Shown here piece after piece: positions 52,466 through 64,000 of a stretch of DNA of 64,000 nucleotides. Source of the DNA: Hordeum vulgare subsp. vulgare (Eukaryota; Streptophyta; Magnoliopsida; Poales; Poaceae). The notes under the pieces are model-generated. The model did no database searches. It had not been told where the DNA came from and was given only the letters and a program-made list of their open reading frames with translations. The DNA lies in assembly GCF_904849725.1 (NCBI RefSeq), contig NC_058521.1, positions 98,132,244 through 98,196,243 of the forward strand, given 5' to 3'. Position 1 is the first letter of the stretch. Each line of letters opens with the position of its first letter. Made by a program: the position numbers and the translations under genes.

Positions 52466-55396
52466 GGTTCTTGATGCTCTCTTTTGTTCTAAAACTCTTA
52501 TTCCTACGAGAGCATCATTAAAATCTTAAGCCTATCTTTATGGCTATAAAGAAAGAGCTCTAGGGAGACAACCCTTGTTAACTTTACTTTGAGTTTTTAC
52601 TTTCAGTTTTAGTGGTCTTGATGCTTGTTACTACTGTATAAACATCATTGTATATTTATTTTCAAGCTTTGTGCCAAGTTTTAGCCTCCGAATGCAATAA
52701 AGTTCAAACGTTGTGACATGCTGTCCAGAAACAGATTATGTCTCGTTGATGGAAAAATTCGCCAAAAATCACCAGATCATCTTTTTGATCTGATGATTTT
52801 TGACAATATGATCTATATAATTGCCTTTGTGGCATATATTCTAGGTTTGTTGATTTGAGTTGCAGAAGTGCCTCGAAAAAATTATTTACTACCTGTTTTT
52901 CTGTTTTTCACAGATTCTGCCACATTTTGCGTTTTCATCGTTTTGCAAATCTTAAGCTTGCTTTTCCTTTGTAAAAAACTATTGGCAATCATGAGAAACG
53001 GCAGATTTTCATGAAAATATTTATTTCCAGTAGGGAATAAATTATTTTATTATGGGTACTAACCACTCTAATGAACTTATGATGAGTTTCATATGAAGGG
53101 AGTTTTCAAGTATGCGATGGAAGATGATGAAAGAAGATCCAGGAGTGTCAAGCGTTCAAGCTTGGGGATGCCCCCATGCACCCCCAAGAAATATTCGAGG
53201 AGACTCAAGCGTCTAAGTTTGGGGATGCCCCGTGCATCCCCTTCTCCATCAACAATCATCAGTTCGCCCATCTCCATGCTATATTTTTATCACTTCAGAT
53301 GTTATGTGCAATGCTTGTAGCGTCCCGCTCTTTACTTTTTAGTTTGTTTTAGTTTTTATTGCTGTTCATAACAAATCGGAACCTAGCCTTCCTTGTTTGG
53401 GAGAGAAACACGCTCCACTCCACCCTAGAACAAAACATAGGTTTTCATTCTTATCCTTTTTGTGTGTTCTTTATCTTTTCTTAGTTGTTGTCATGCTTAG
53501 CTTTTAGTTTTCATGCTTTATCTTTTTAATAGCTTTTATTTGGGTAGCCTTTGGAACTCTCTTGAGTTATCATGCTTATCTTGTTTAGAGATTTGGCTTG
53601 TTGCACTAAGTTGTGTGTCTTACATGAGTAGGTAACTGAGGTTGCTATTTAAGTATAGTAGTTACTTGCAATAGTTTTGAGGTATTGATTTGAGTAATTT
53701 TTGGACTATTGGTGCCAAGAGCTTGAGACTATTAGTGATAGGTGTCGTATTTTGGGAAATTCGTGTGTTTTTGAAAAACTAAAAATTAGTTGAGAACTCT
53801 AGCTACTAAATTGATCGCTAACCTCTGGAGTGGTTGGAATATATAGAGTACCCTCATGTTATCATGGGTCGAGGATGCGCAAGGATAACCAAACCCCCAA
53901 ACCCTCCTCCTCGGGGTACTTGTCTCTTTGTGAATTTCCAGACTAGATAGAGAGTTACCAATAATAAGTGTATGAGTTCTTCGGACTAATGCCAGTATTC
54001 GATTGTTGGTACTTCCACCATCCATATTTCGCTAGCCTCTTCGGTACCGTGCATTGCCCTTTCTCACCTTGAGAGTTGGTGGAAACTTGGTCGGTGCATC
54101 CAAACCCTTGGCATGATACACTCTGTCATCATACCTACCTATTAAGGCATTTCCACAGCCTTTCCGAGATAAATTGTCGTGCAACATCCACCATCTCATG
54201 ACTTGATCTTCATGTCATACATGCTTTTGCTTGATCGAGGAGCCGCATGATAGTTGGGCCTTCCCCTTATGTTTGCTACATGACGCGCTAGTTTGATTGC
54301 ATATCCTGCTACACTGGAAGAGGCATACATTTGCATACATCATGATAGTTTTCATTTGTCTTTATGTTGAGTACTTCTTACAAAGTGTGAAGATCTTATT
54401 TTTACTCTTGTAGAACATAGAGTGTTGCCCTTAAGTGATGAAAAGATCCCAACGAGGACAAATTAAAAGATCCCAAAGAGGACAAATTAAAAGATCCCAA
54501 AGAGGACAAATGAGAGATAAATAGAAAGAGCCAAAGAGTCCACAAAAATATAAAAATAAATAAAAATAAATAAAAGAAATAAAAAGAGAGAAGGGGCAAC
54601 ACTACTATTCTTTTTGAAACATCCACACTCGTACACCATCGTTATATTTGTACTCCATAGAGATTATCATTCATGCATAACTATGTGGGGACCCTTGCAC
54701 TATAGAACTTGTCTTGTATATTCCAATGATGAGCCCCGTCAAATGAGCTCTAGGTCTTCATGAGCAAGCAAGTTGGATGCACCCCACTAGTTCCATTGGA
54801 GAGCTTACCTAAGCTCATATCTGCATCCGTCGCATGGCAATCCCTAGTCCTTACATCATATCTATCATTTGGCTTTCTCTCGCCTATGGTTGACCTCATT
54901 AATGTGGGACTTTAACACCTTTTTGTCTTCCTTCTCCATCATTATTCTCTTTGCCATCCTAAGTGCCTGTATATTTTTCTTGCGCTCATCCATTGCATGT
55001 GTGCTCAAAGTCGAGAGGAAGAGGATCATTTTGACTTGTGCCTGACTAGTGATCCGGGGATGAGTCAAAATAGGATTTCGAAGGAGACCAAGTGTGAAAT
55101 TTTAGTAGATTGAGTTCTCAATTAAACTATAAATATTTTTATGCTCTCATCCAGCTCCCACTTCTTGCACGCAAACACCATTTGGAGACATTCGAGTCAC
55201 GGACAGCGAGAGCTTTTGCACCTTTATGTTCTTACTTTGCTATTTTCAATACTAGATATACACTCTTGGTTGTTATTGTCTTGACTGGGATTTCATATCT
55301 TACTTTCTTTACTTTGAAGTTCTTATATGTGTGTTATCATGTCACCATAGAAATTGTTTGTGTTATCATTTACCTACTCGAGGACGAGCAGCAATT
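52466..55396 (+). other. Element J internal untranslated DNA
   Basis: About 2.9 kb with no supported gene. It starts with a GGCTATAAAGAAAGAGCTC segment near 52540, the type of sequence that follows the last ORF in this family. It contains the 24 bp triple repeat at 54441 and ends with the GAGGACGAGCA box (55380-55390). Confidence 0.6.
54441..54512 (+). repeat. Three tandem 24 bp units in element J
   Basis: Units start at 54441, 54465 and 54489 (AAAAGATCCCAAAGAGGACA and four more bases) and differ by one base each. Probably replication slippage. Confidence 0.9.
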
Positions 55397-55410
55397 AAGC
55401 TTGGGGATGT
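55397..55410 (+). other. Polypurine tract of element J
   Basis: AAGCTTGGGGATGT abuts the LTR start TGATACGTCCC and is preceded by GAGGACGAGCA. Confidence 0.75.
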
Positions 55411-56803
55411 TGATACGTCCCAAACGTATCTATATTTTTTGTTTGTTCCATGATCTTTTGGGTGACATTGTTATATGTTTCGCTACACGTTCATACCTTT
55501 TTACACATATTTGCACTAACCTACTAACTCGGTGCACCTAGTGCCAGTTTCTGTCTGTTGATGTTTTTTGCGGGGACTTTTACCCAAATTTCCAAAGTCC
55601 CAAAAATCCCAAGAAAAATATATAAAAATCAGCGTGACGGAAGCTTCGAGAGGCATCAGAGTGGGCCAGAGGGGAGCCAGGGCCTGCCCTGGCGGCCTCC
55701 CTGCACGGCCTAGCCCCTGACCGCGCCCATAGGTCACATGGGTGGGGCCGACGCCCTCTCGTGCCCTCCTTCGGCCTATATTTACCTCTCCGATAGAAAC
55801 CCTTCCAGAAGATCCAGAATCGCGAATTTCTTCATCGTACCATCGCCGCAGCGTTTACAAGATCGGGAGCGTGAGAAGACCTCTTCCCAGCACCCTGTCG
55901 AAGGGAGGATTGACCTCCGGGAGCTTCTCCACCACCATGGACGCTTCCCGGACTTGCCGTGAGTAGTCCTCCTTGGACCATGAGTCCATGACCAGTAGCT
56001 ATGTGATGTCTTCTCTCCAAGCTTGTGCTTCAATGTTTAGCCCTTTTGAGCTGCCGTACATGATCAAGGCATCTATGTAGTTTTCCTTCTATTGCTATGT
56101 TTGGTTTGCTGGGATTCGATGGATTATGAGATTATGTTCAGATTGTGATGAGTTTTATATTTGGTTATCCTTTTATATTATGTTCTTAGGTAATTCATGC
56201 ATGTTCTCTGTTGCTTTGTATTGCTTTGGCCGGGTAGTAGATTGTAACTCCAAGAGGGAGCGTTATGCATGATGGTGGGTTCATGCCCCCTCATGTCTAG
56301 CTGTAATTTGTTTACCCAGGTGTAATTTGTTTACCCAGTAAGAGGGAGCATTATTACTTCACAATTGCCCAGCTGTAATTTGTTTACCCAGCATAGTTGT
56401 TTATCGGCTTTTGGGAGAGAGACATCACTAGTGAACATCATGTGACTCAGGTCCATATTACCACCATTTCTTACACCTCCATGATTTACTGCTTCCATTT
56501 ACTTTTCCGTTGCAATCACTATCACTATTCCCGCTTGTGCTTTGATCCTTTGCAAACTACTAGGCCGGAGAGATTGATAACCTCTGTGTACTCATTGATA
56601 GCAAAGTTATTTATTGTGTGTGTAGGTTCGCGTCTTGTGCTAGCGCCAGAGCAGTGAACACCTACTTGTAGATCCTCGAAATCCTCCTGGTTCGATAAAC
56701 TTTATAGTCCCCGTGTAAGAGAAATCTGATGTTGACTACATCTCCACCTTCCACTTGGGGTAACCAATGAGGGGCGAGAAATATATCCATCAATTCGTCA
56801 TCA
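55411..56803 (+). repeat. 3' LTR of element J
   Basis: From TGATACGTCCCAAACG to TTCGTCATCA, 1393 bp. TATA-like TATATTTA at 55777-55784. It contains three copies of a 19 bp TGTAATTTGTTTACCCAG-type unit. The flank is GCCCC, where element K resumes. Confidence 0.72.
56301..56391 (+). repeat. Three copies of a 19 bp unit in the J LTR
   Basis: CTGTAATTTGTTTACCCAG at 56301-56319, a near copy directly after it at 56320-56338, and a third at 56373-56391 after 34 bp of other sequence. Confidence 0.9.
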
Positions 56804-59507
56804 GCCCCCTAACAGGCCTCCGATGCCCATCTTCTGCTATATGAAGGTTTTGACGTGGAAAAAATCATATCAGACCTTTCGAGACGAGGCGTCACCGTCT
56901 CGAGGCGGAACTTCGACAGAACCAATCTAGAGCTCCGACGGAGCTATTCGGCTGGGGAAACTTCGCTCCCGGAGGGGGAAATCGAAGCCATTGTCATCAC
57001 CAACGATCCTCTCATCGAGAGGGGGTCAATCTCCATCAACATCTTCATTAGGACCATCTCCTCTCCAAACCCTAGTTGATCTCTTATATCCGATCTTTGT
57101 CTCAAAACCTCATATTGGTACGTGTGGGTTGCTAGTAGTGTTGATTACTCCTTGTACTTGATGCTAGTTGGTTTATTTGGTGGAAGATTATATGTTCAGA
57201 TCCTTAATGGTTATTAATACTCCTCTAATTATGAACATGAATATGCCTTGTGAGTAGTTATGTTTGTTCCTGAGAAGATGGGATAAGTCTTGTTATAAGT
57301 AATCATGTGAATTTGGTATTTGTTTGATATTTTAAGAAGATATATGTTGTGTATCCTCTAGTGATGTCATGTGAACGTCGACTACATGACACTTCACCAT
57401 TATTTGGGCCTGGAGGAAGGCATTGTGAAGTATTAAGTAGATGATGGGTTGCTAGAGTGACAGAAGCTTAAACCCTAGTTTATGCATTGCTTCGTAAGGG
57501 GCTGATTTGGATCCATATGTTTAATGCTATGGTTAGATTTATCTTAATTGTTCTTTCGTAGTTGCGGATGCTTGGGAGAGAGGTTAATCATAAGTGGGAT
57601 GTTTGTCCAAGTAAGGGCAGCACCCAAGCATCGATCCACCCACATATCAAATTATCAAAGTAAAGAACGCGAATCATATGAGCATGATGAAACCTAGCTT
57701 AGCATAAATTCCCATGTCTCCTCGGGAGCACTTTTCTTTATATAAGAGTTTGTCCAGGCTTGTCCTTTGCTACAAAAAGGATTGGGCCACCTTGTTGCAC
57801 CATTGTTACATTTGTTACTTGATACGTCTCCAACGTATCTATAATTTTTGATGGTTCCATGCTATTATCTTGTCAACTATGGATGTTTTATATGCACGAA
57901 TATGCTATTTTTGGGACTAACCTATTAACTCCGTGCCAAGTGTCAGTTTCAGTTTTTTCCGTGTTTTTGACCTTTTTCAGAGAAGAATATTAAACGGAGT
58001 CCAAACAGAATAAAACCTGCGGGATGATTTTTTCCATAACAGAAGATAAGCACGGGGCTTGAGAACCAAGGCATGAGACCTTGAGGGAGCTCACGAGACC
58101 CCTAGCCGCGCCCTAGGGGGGCGCGCCTGGCAGGCTTGTGGGCCCCACGTGGCTCCTTTGCCCTACCTCTTTCGCCTATAAATTCTCAAAAATCCCGAAA
58201 CCAAAGAAGCGAGCCATGAAAATACTTTTCCGCCGCCGCAAGCTTCTGTCTCCGCAACATCCCATCTGGGGACCGTTCTGGTGCCCTGCAGGAGGGGGAT
58301 TCGGACACGGTGGGCTTCTTCATCAACACCATTGCCTCTCCAATGATGCGTGAGTAGTTCACGACAGACCTTCGGGTCCATAGCTAGTAGCTAGATAGCT
58401 TCTTCTCTCTCTTGGATCTTCAATACAAAGTTCTCCATGATCTTCATGGAGATCTATCCGATGTAACTTTATTTTGCGGTGTGTTTGTCGAGATCCGATG
58501 AATTGTGGATTTATGATCAGATTATCTATGAATATTATTTGAGTCTCCTCTGATCTCTTATATGCATGATTTCGTATCCTTGTAATTCTCTTCGAGTTAT
58601 GGGTTTCGTTTGGCCAACTTGATCTATAATTCTTGCAATCATAGAAGTGCTTGGTTTTGGGTTCATACCGTGCGGTGTCCTCACCCACTGACAGAAAGGG
58701 TAGCGAGGCACGCATCATGTTGTTGCCATCAAGGGTAAAAAAGATGGGGTTTATATCATATTGCATGAATTTATCCCTCTACATCAGGTCATCTTGCTTT
58801 AGGCGTTACTCTGTTTGTTATGAACTCAATACACTAGATGCATGCTGGATAGCGGATGATGTGTGGAGTAATAGTAGCAGATGCAGAAAGTATCAGTCTA
58901 CTTGTCTCGGACGTGATGTCTATATGTATGATCATTGCCTTAGATATCGTCATAACTTTGCGCGATATTATCAATTGCTCGACAGTAATTCGTTCACACA
59001 CCATAATACTTGCTATTATGAGAGAAGCCTATAGTGAACACTATGGCCCCCGGGTCTACTTCACATCCTATATATAGATCTACAAAATTACTTTTTTGCA
59101 CTTTTCACCTTCAGATCTCACCTTGCAAATAAACATGGAGGGATTGACAACCCCTTTTTCGCGTTGGGTGCAAGTTTGTTTGTTTTTGTGCTGGTGCATT
59201 GGTGCCTCATCTTGATACTCCTACTGGATTGATACCTTGGTTCTCAAACTGAGGAAAATACTTATCGCTACTTTGCTGCATCACCCTTTCCTCTTCAAGG
59301 GAAAAACCAATGAAAGCTCAAGAGGTAGCATTACTTGCTACCCGTTACGAATTACCTTATCACAAAACTATCTGTTACCGATAATTTTAGTGCTTGGAAA
59401 GAATACCTTACTGAAAACCACTTGTTATTTCCTTCTGCTCCTCCTTTGGTTCGACACTTTTGTTATCGAAAGGACTACAATAGATCCCCTACACTTGTGG
59501 GTCATCA
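56804..59507 (+). repeat. Element K: partial LTR (start missing), holding solo LTR L
   Basis: 56804-57819 plus 59336-59507 form one LTR body. It contains a GC-rich segment with GCTATATGAAGG, a long U5-like part and the terminus CTTGTGGGTCATCA. The start is absent because J adjoins. It is clearly interrupted by L, whose TTACT duplication splits GTTACTTGC. Confidence 0.7.
57820..59330 (+). repeat. Solo LTR L
   Basis: 1511 bp, TGATACGTCTCCAACG to AAGAGGTAGCA. Exact duplication TTACT at 57815-57819 and 59331-59335. It is a close relative of H (44249-45805): the two align along most of their length. TATA-like TATAAATT at 58177-58184. No internal region. Confidence 0.92.
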
Positions 59508-59521
59508 AGCTCGAGGTAGCA
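59508..59521 (+). repeat. 14 bp tail of another L-type LTR
   Basis: AGCTCGAGGTAGCA directly after the K terminus nearly repeats the last bases of L (AGCTCAAGAGGTAGCA, 59315-59330). K was probably inserted near the end of an L-type LTR that itself had inserted into element M. Confidence 0.5.
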
Positions 59522-60470
59522 TTGTCCCTTGAATTGATTCCACCAAATATGAGTTTCTAGGAAATACTCTTGCAATGTTAAAAGGACCTTCCCTGTTTGG
59601 AGACCACTTCCCGAATTATCTATCTCTTGAACCAATCAGCGGGATCACTTTCCACATGAGATCTCCAACTTGAAAATTCTTCAATTTGACCTTTTATTAT
59701 AAGCTCATGGCACTCTTAACTTGACTCTTTCAATAGCATTTAAAGCAGCCAAACTTCTATTGACAACTTCACCAATATTGTCCATCATTAACTTACAAAA
59801 ATCCACAGCCAAAAAGTCATTTTGTTTCTTTATTCGCAAATCATTCAAATTTACCTCCACTGACAAAACGTCTTGTTGCCATATACTAGCTCATAAGGGG
59901 TTACTTTTGTAGCACCGTGCTTTGAGATTCTATGTGCCCACAATGCTTCAGATAGGAGCTCATGCCATCTCCTTGGATTATCCTCAATCTTCTTTTTGAT
60001 GAGCTTGATCAATATTGTATTGCTAGAATCAGCTTGTCCATTAGCTTGGGCATAATACAGAAAGGAATTGAGCAACTTTATCTTATAAGACTCGGCAAAT
60101 TCTTTAACTTGATGTGACATAAAAGATGAACCTTGATCTGTAGTTAATGTTTGCGGAATGCTGAATCTATGAATAATGTGCTCAGTTATGAATTGAACTA
60201 CCTCCGTATGTCTCATGTTCTTTAGAGGTACCGCTTCAGACCATTTAGTGAAGTAATAGGTTGCCACCAATACGAACCGATGCCCCTTTGAAGAAAACTG
60301 ATGAATTTCTCCAATGAAATCTAAACCCCATCCTCTAAAAGGCCACGGCTAGATAATAGGATGCAACATGGCAGCAGGAGCCAATTGAATATCACCAAAC
60401 TTTTGACAAGCTTCACATCCTTTATAATATTTGAGGCAATCATTAATCATTGTCGGCCAATAAAACCCAG
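59522..60470 (-). pseudogene. int: Element M integrase, broken
   Basis: The zinc finger remnant CLKYYKGCEACQKFGDIQLA is near 60440-60380. The catalytic core is open in 60270-59851 with YFTKWSEAVPL, TTDQGSSFMSHQ (second catalytic Asp) and AQANGQADSSNTIL, where active enzymes have a Glu (N-G-Q-A-E) and this copy has Asp. The C-terminal part (59850-59522) continues with stops and ends at the junction. Confidence 0.8.
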
Positions 60471-60488
60471 CACGTCACAACAGCCACT

Positions 60489-61215
60489 TCATCGTGGGAG
60501 CCGACTGATGAGTTCCGAAAATAACTTCATGTACCTGTCCATAGTAATTCTAGCTTGGTCTTCATCCAAGCACTTCAAAAGAATATCATCAACTATTCGG
60601 CAATAAAGATGATCATCCCTCATCACATATTTGAAAGCCATACGCGGAACAGCCATGTCCACCCTTTCTCTTGGATCGAGCAAGTAATCAACTATGGGCT
60701 TCCTCCAATCCAAATTTTCACCTGTACTAGACTTATTGTTAGGGGCCGAAGTTATATGTTCATGTTCGGCCTCTCTTATATTCGCCAAACTAGACATCGA
60801 CTTTTTAGAAATATGAAACATGCCATGGTCAACATGATAGCCAGATGCTTGTTGTGCCAAATCATTTGCTCTCCAATTGTCATGTCTAGATATACTAGCT
60901 ATGCTAAAACAATCCAAAGTAGAAATTATACCTAGACATTTATCAAGATAAATATTAAGTGATTCGTGAAAACATTGAAAAACTCTGGATATTTGGTGTA
61001 CCACCAATAACGAATCACCAAAAGTCTCAACATGTGTAGCACCTATAGCTAGTAACATCTCTAGGCCGAATCACAATGCTTCATATTCGGCTTGATTATT
61101 GGTGCAAAAATATTCCAAGATACATGACGCTTCAAAAATAGCACCATGAGGAGATATATAAACAATACCCGCACCTTGGACATTGCTACAAACTTAACCA
61201 TCAAAATATAATCTC
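60489..61215 (-). pseudogene. Element M second (additional) RNase H domain, broken
   Basis: Motifs in order on the minus strand: YFDG near 61195; a CTNNQAEYEAL-type segment near 61110-61080 (in a different frame); FGDSLLVVHQI near 61020; and DNWRANDLAQQAS near 60880. These supply the four acidic residues of an RNase H fold. An extra RNase H after the usual one is characteristic of Tat-lineage elements. Frames 61058-60489 and 61397-61194 are separated by stops. Confidence 0.75.
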
Positions 61216-61299
61216 CACCGTACTACCGAGAAAACGTTTATATCAACATTGTGCTTGTCATTAATCTGATGCTCAACAATGAAATTAGCAACTATTTGA

Positions 61300-61720
61300 C
61301 CTGTCATGGATTTCCAAGATTCATAGGCCAAATCATATTCAATCAAATCATAAGCCCACTTGCCAATTGTACCACTAAAAATTGGTCTATGCAACATATA
61401 CTTAATGACATCGGTTTGACAAACTGTTATGCAAGCATTTGATACTAAATAATGTCTCAGTTTTTTGCAAGCGTAATATAAATAAAGGCATATTTTTTAA
61501 TAACTGTGTACCTCGTCTCCGCGTCCAATAAACATTGGCTCAAATATGTAATAGCATGCTCTCTTCCTTCGGTCTCTTGAGTCAAAACAGCACCAATCAC
61601 ACCTTCCTCTGCTGCAATGTAAAGCTTAAATGGATCTTTATGCTTGGGTGCTTTAATCACCGGCGGAGTACACAAATAATTCTTGATCATATCAAATGCT
61701 TCTTGCTGCTCTTAACCGAA
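61300..61720 (-). pseudogene. Element M first RNase H domain, broken
   Basis: Frame 61690-61457 reads FKLYIAAEEGVIGAVLTQE and ITYLSQCLLDAETRYTVIKK, the standard gypsy RNase H. The position usually held by the first catalytic Asp reads Ala-Ala, as in other Tat elements where this domain has degenerated and the second RNase H takes over. Confidence 0.75.
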
Positions 61721-62823
61721 GGATGTGAGTGAATTGGCATCAACTTTCCTTGATAAGTTTGTTATGAATCTTTTTAAATAGTTGGCATTGCCAACGTATT
61801 TTTGCATATCTCTCTTGCATGTTGGAGCCTCCACTTTTCGTATAGCCTCTATCTTTTTGGGATCAATATCTACACCATTTTCATGAATAATGAAACCCAA
61901 AAACTTTCCAGCTCACACGCAGAATGCACATTTCAAAGGAATCATGTTCAATCCATATTTTCATTCTTTCAAAGGCTTAAGGCAAATCGGTTAGATGAGA
62001 TTCAAAAGCATCTGATTTGACAAAAATATCGTCAATATACACCTCAAGTATAACACCGAGTAAATCATGAAAAACTAAATTCATACCTCTTTGATACGTG
62101 GCGGCAACATTCTTTAATCCAAAGGTCATCACCATGCACTCAAATGAACAAAGGAACCGGGAATGGAAAGCCGTTTTGGACATATCCTCTACGGCCATAA
62201 AAATCTGGCTATACCCCCGCATTACCATCAAAAAAACTAATGACCTTATGTCCAGAAGCATCATTAATAAGCATATCAGCCATGGGCATGGGATACTCAT
62301 CTTTGGGTGTAGCTCTATTTAAATCTCTGAAATCAATGCACACCCTCAACTTGTCGGATCCTTTCTTCTCCATAGGTACAATGTTAGAAATCCACTCGGC
62401 ATACCTATAAGTTATAATAAAATTAGCTTTCAACAAATGACCGATCTCATCCTTCATCCGGTCATATGTTTTTGGATTAAACATTCTGGTCGATTGCTTG
62501 TAAGGTCTAAAACCAGCTTTTATAGCTAACCAATGCTCTACTAGCTCTCGGCTTAAAGCTGGCATCTCATGATATTCCCATGCAAAACAACAAACATATT
62601 CTTTCAACAACTCAATCAACCTAACTTTATGATTGGCTTTTAAAATTTTTTTTACAAATGTCGGCCTAGGAATTGAACTATCTCCTATATCTATCTCTTC
62701 TAATGGGTCGGCCGATGTGAAGCTTTGTCCAAGTTTATCCATATCATCTAACTCCTCTATATCTATCTCATTTGACCAATATTTTGCAAGTCGCTTTTGT
62801 AACCACTCAGAATTAGGATCCAT
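61721..62823 (-). pseudogene. pol: Element M reverse transcriptase, frameshifted
   Basis: Frame 62823-62209 carries the N-terminal part: SNIVPMEKKGSDKLRVCIDF, DLNRATPKDEYPMP and VISFFDGNAG. Frame 62300-61977 continues with SFECMVMTFGLKNVAATYQR and the catalytic VYIDDIFVKS, in which both aspartates are present. Frame 61900-61712 holds the thumb segment (VDIDPKKIEAIRKVEAP). Two frameshifts therefore break the domain. Confidence 0.85.
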
Positions 62824-63740
62824 TTAAATTCATAATGCTTTGGAGCCGGTTTCCACCAACCGGATTTAAAGAAACTGGCACAAAACCATTGTTTGTAGTG
62901 CTGAGAAAATCAAACTCTGATAGGTCGCGCCCTGTCAAGCAAGTAGCATTGGGATGTTGCCAATCCACTGATGCATCGACCAAAGCAACACAAGCCAAAT
63001 TATCCGCATGAATTACTTCTACTTCGTCGTCTATCCACTGAATTAAAAACTCGTGCATAGTAGATGGCACGCACTGGTTTGCATGAACCCTATCGCAGCC
63101 TAAAATCACATTGTAGTTACCTTGCACCTCGGCGACAAAGAATGTAGTAGCCAAAGTTTTGCTTCCGGTGTAAGCTCCACATACATCACACCTTGGCCTT
63201 CAGTTTTCTCTTTGCCTTCAAATCAACTTAGCACCATATTGGGCTTTGTCAATTCTTCGCCGGGAAAGCCCAACTTCTAGAAGACCGAATAGGACATAAG
63301 ATTCTTCACATTAACACCATCAACCAACATCCGAGCAAACGGTGACCCATTAATATGACCTCTAAGGTACAATGGTTTCAAGTGTGTCGCTAGTTCTTTT
63401 GGTTTCTCGAAGATACCATTTTTAGGGCCAAAGTCCAGCTGAGCTATTTCCCCTTCCTCGTCTGTAGCACGAAATTCAGCGGGTAAGTAATATACCATAT
63501 TGATATCCATAACTTCATGCCCCGCTGTAGACCCAAAATCCAGAACATCATCTCCATCCTCAAGCCTGTCCACCGACTCTGAAATATCTCCAAGTGAAGA
63601 AGTAGTAAAAGGTGAAGTGGACGATGTAATAGTGGTTGCATTGGCCTCCGTTGGTTGTGTAGGTGTTGCTAGGATAACTGTAGAAGATGTTGCATCTTGT
63701 GTTTGTTTAGGCTTCCACACTTGTTTTGTAGGTATCATGG
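62813..63740 (-). pseudogene. pro: Element M protease region, broken
   Basis: Frame 63738-63277 has a long Thr/Ser-rich, low-complexity start and ends with FARMLVDGVNVKNLM, the protease active site with D-G-V in place of the usual D-G-G or D-G-A. Frame 63154-62813 continues with VILGCDRVHANQCVPSTMHEFLIQW, a conserved segment of Tat proteases. A frameshift near 63200 separates them. Confidence 0.75.
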
Positions 63741-64000
63741 GCCGAGTGTCATTGAATAATTTATCCCTTTGTTTCTCGGCCTCCTATTCTAAAATTTCTT
63801 GATTCCTCAACCTTTGTAATTTCCTCTTTTGTGTCTTTGTTAGCCATGGAGGACACCACTTTGACCGAGTGTATTTAGGGTCTCGTGGTTTTGCTTTGCT
63901 AGTGCTTTCTTCATGGTCATTAGTCGAGTGCTTTGGCACGATAGCAAGTATGAGCTCAGTTGGATTGATATGCACAGTCGGCTGCTGTATGGTGAATCTT
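63741..64000 (-). pseudogene. gag: Element M gag end, partial
   Basis: Basic segment with RSKWCPPWLTKTQKRKLQRL (63880-63810), which in Tat elements precedes protease. The rest of gag lies beyond the window edge. Confidence 0.65.

Larger units (their letters stand above)
52466..56803 (+). mobile_element. Element J: 3' half of a gypsy-type element (D-like family)
   Basis: The internal 3' untranslated region (52466-55396), polypurine tract and 3' LTR (55411-56803) are in plus orientation. The pair of CAAGCTTGGGGATGCCC-like units (53155-53240) is shared with element D. The left end is a junction with element I, so the 5' LTR and coding part were deleted. Confidence 0.72.
59522..64000 (-). mobile_element. 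Element M: Tat-lineage gypsy element, decayed, runs off the right edge
   Basis: On the minus strand from the right edge: end of gag, protease, reverse transcriptase, RNase H, a second RNase H and integrase, in the order known for Tat elements. Frames are broken throughout. The 3' end after integrase is cut off by the LTR remnants at 59508-59521. No LTR of M is in the window. Confidence 0.85.

Overview
This window is repeat-rich plant DNA, almost certainly intergenic DNA from a Triticeae grass (wheat, barley, rye or Aegilops group). I find no host gene, rRNA or tRNA gene; nearly every base belongs to an LTR retrotransposon or a fragment of one. The evidence for Triticeae is the LTR ends: repeated TGATACGTCTCC starts, a copia LTR starting TGTTGGAAATATGCCC, and tRNA-Asp or tRNA-iMet type primer binding sites. 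Family names (Angela/BARE/WIS-like, Sabrina/WHAM-like, SIRE/Maximus-like, Athila, Tat) are recognition calls made without a database search.

Layout from left to right. (A) 1-2620: the 3' end of a plus-strand Athila-like element, apparently inserted in the 5' LTR of the next one. (C) 2621-20467: a degenerate plus-strand Athila-like element with gag, protease and an extra ORF called ORF-X here. It is split by (F) 6270-15007, a minus-strand Angela/BARE-like copia element with a perfect CGTTG target duplication and an uninterrupted 1327-codon polyprotein. (D) 20514-27314: a non-autonomous minus-strand gypsy-type element with only gag remnants. (B) 27434-37612: a nearly complete minus-strand relative of A and C with two 1.74 kb LTRs, gag-protease and ORF-X but no reverse transcriptase or integrase. 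(E) about 37618-47458: a decayed minus-strand SIRE-like copia element cut at its left by B and interrupted in gag by two solo LTRs, G (40648-42164, duplication GTCAC) and H (44249-45805, duplication AGAAC). (I) about 47960-52465: a plus-strand Tat-like gypsy element truncated inside reverse transcriptase. (J) 52466-56803: the 3' half of a plus-strand gypsy-type element. (K) 56804-59507: a partial LTR holding a third solo LTR, L (57820-59330, duplication TTACT). (M) 59522-64000: a decayed minus-strand Tat-lineage gypsy element with two RNase H domains, running off the right edge.

The most interesting material is in the Athila-like family A/B/C. Where pol would sit, B and C carry ORF-X. Directly upstream of ORF-X both copies hold a block that resembles the promoter half of their own LTRs, which suggests an LTR-derived internal promoter. 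B also has a candidate 221 bp intron that C lacks. Both copies have a polypurine-tract-like sequence just after ORF-X, about 2 kb before the tract that abuts the LTR. The B LTRs have grown about 170 bp past the ancestral end and now contain two former primer-binding-site-like sequences. F is the only element here with a complete-looking coding capacity; the rest look like relics or depend on proteins supplied by other elements.
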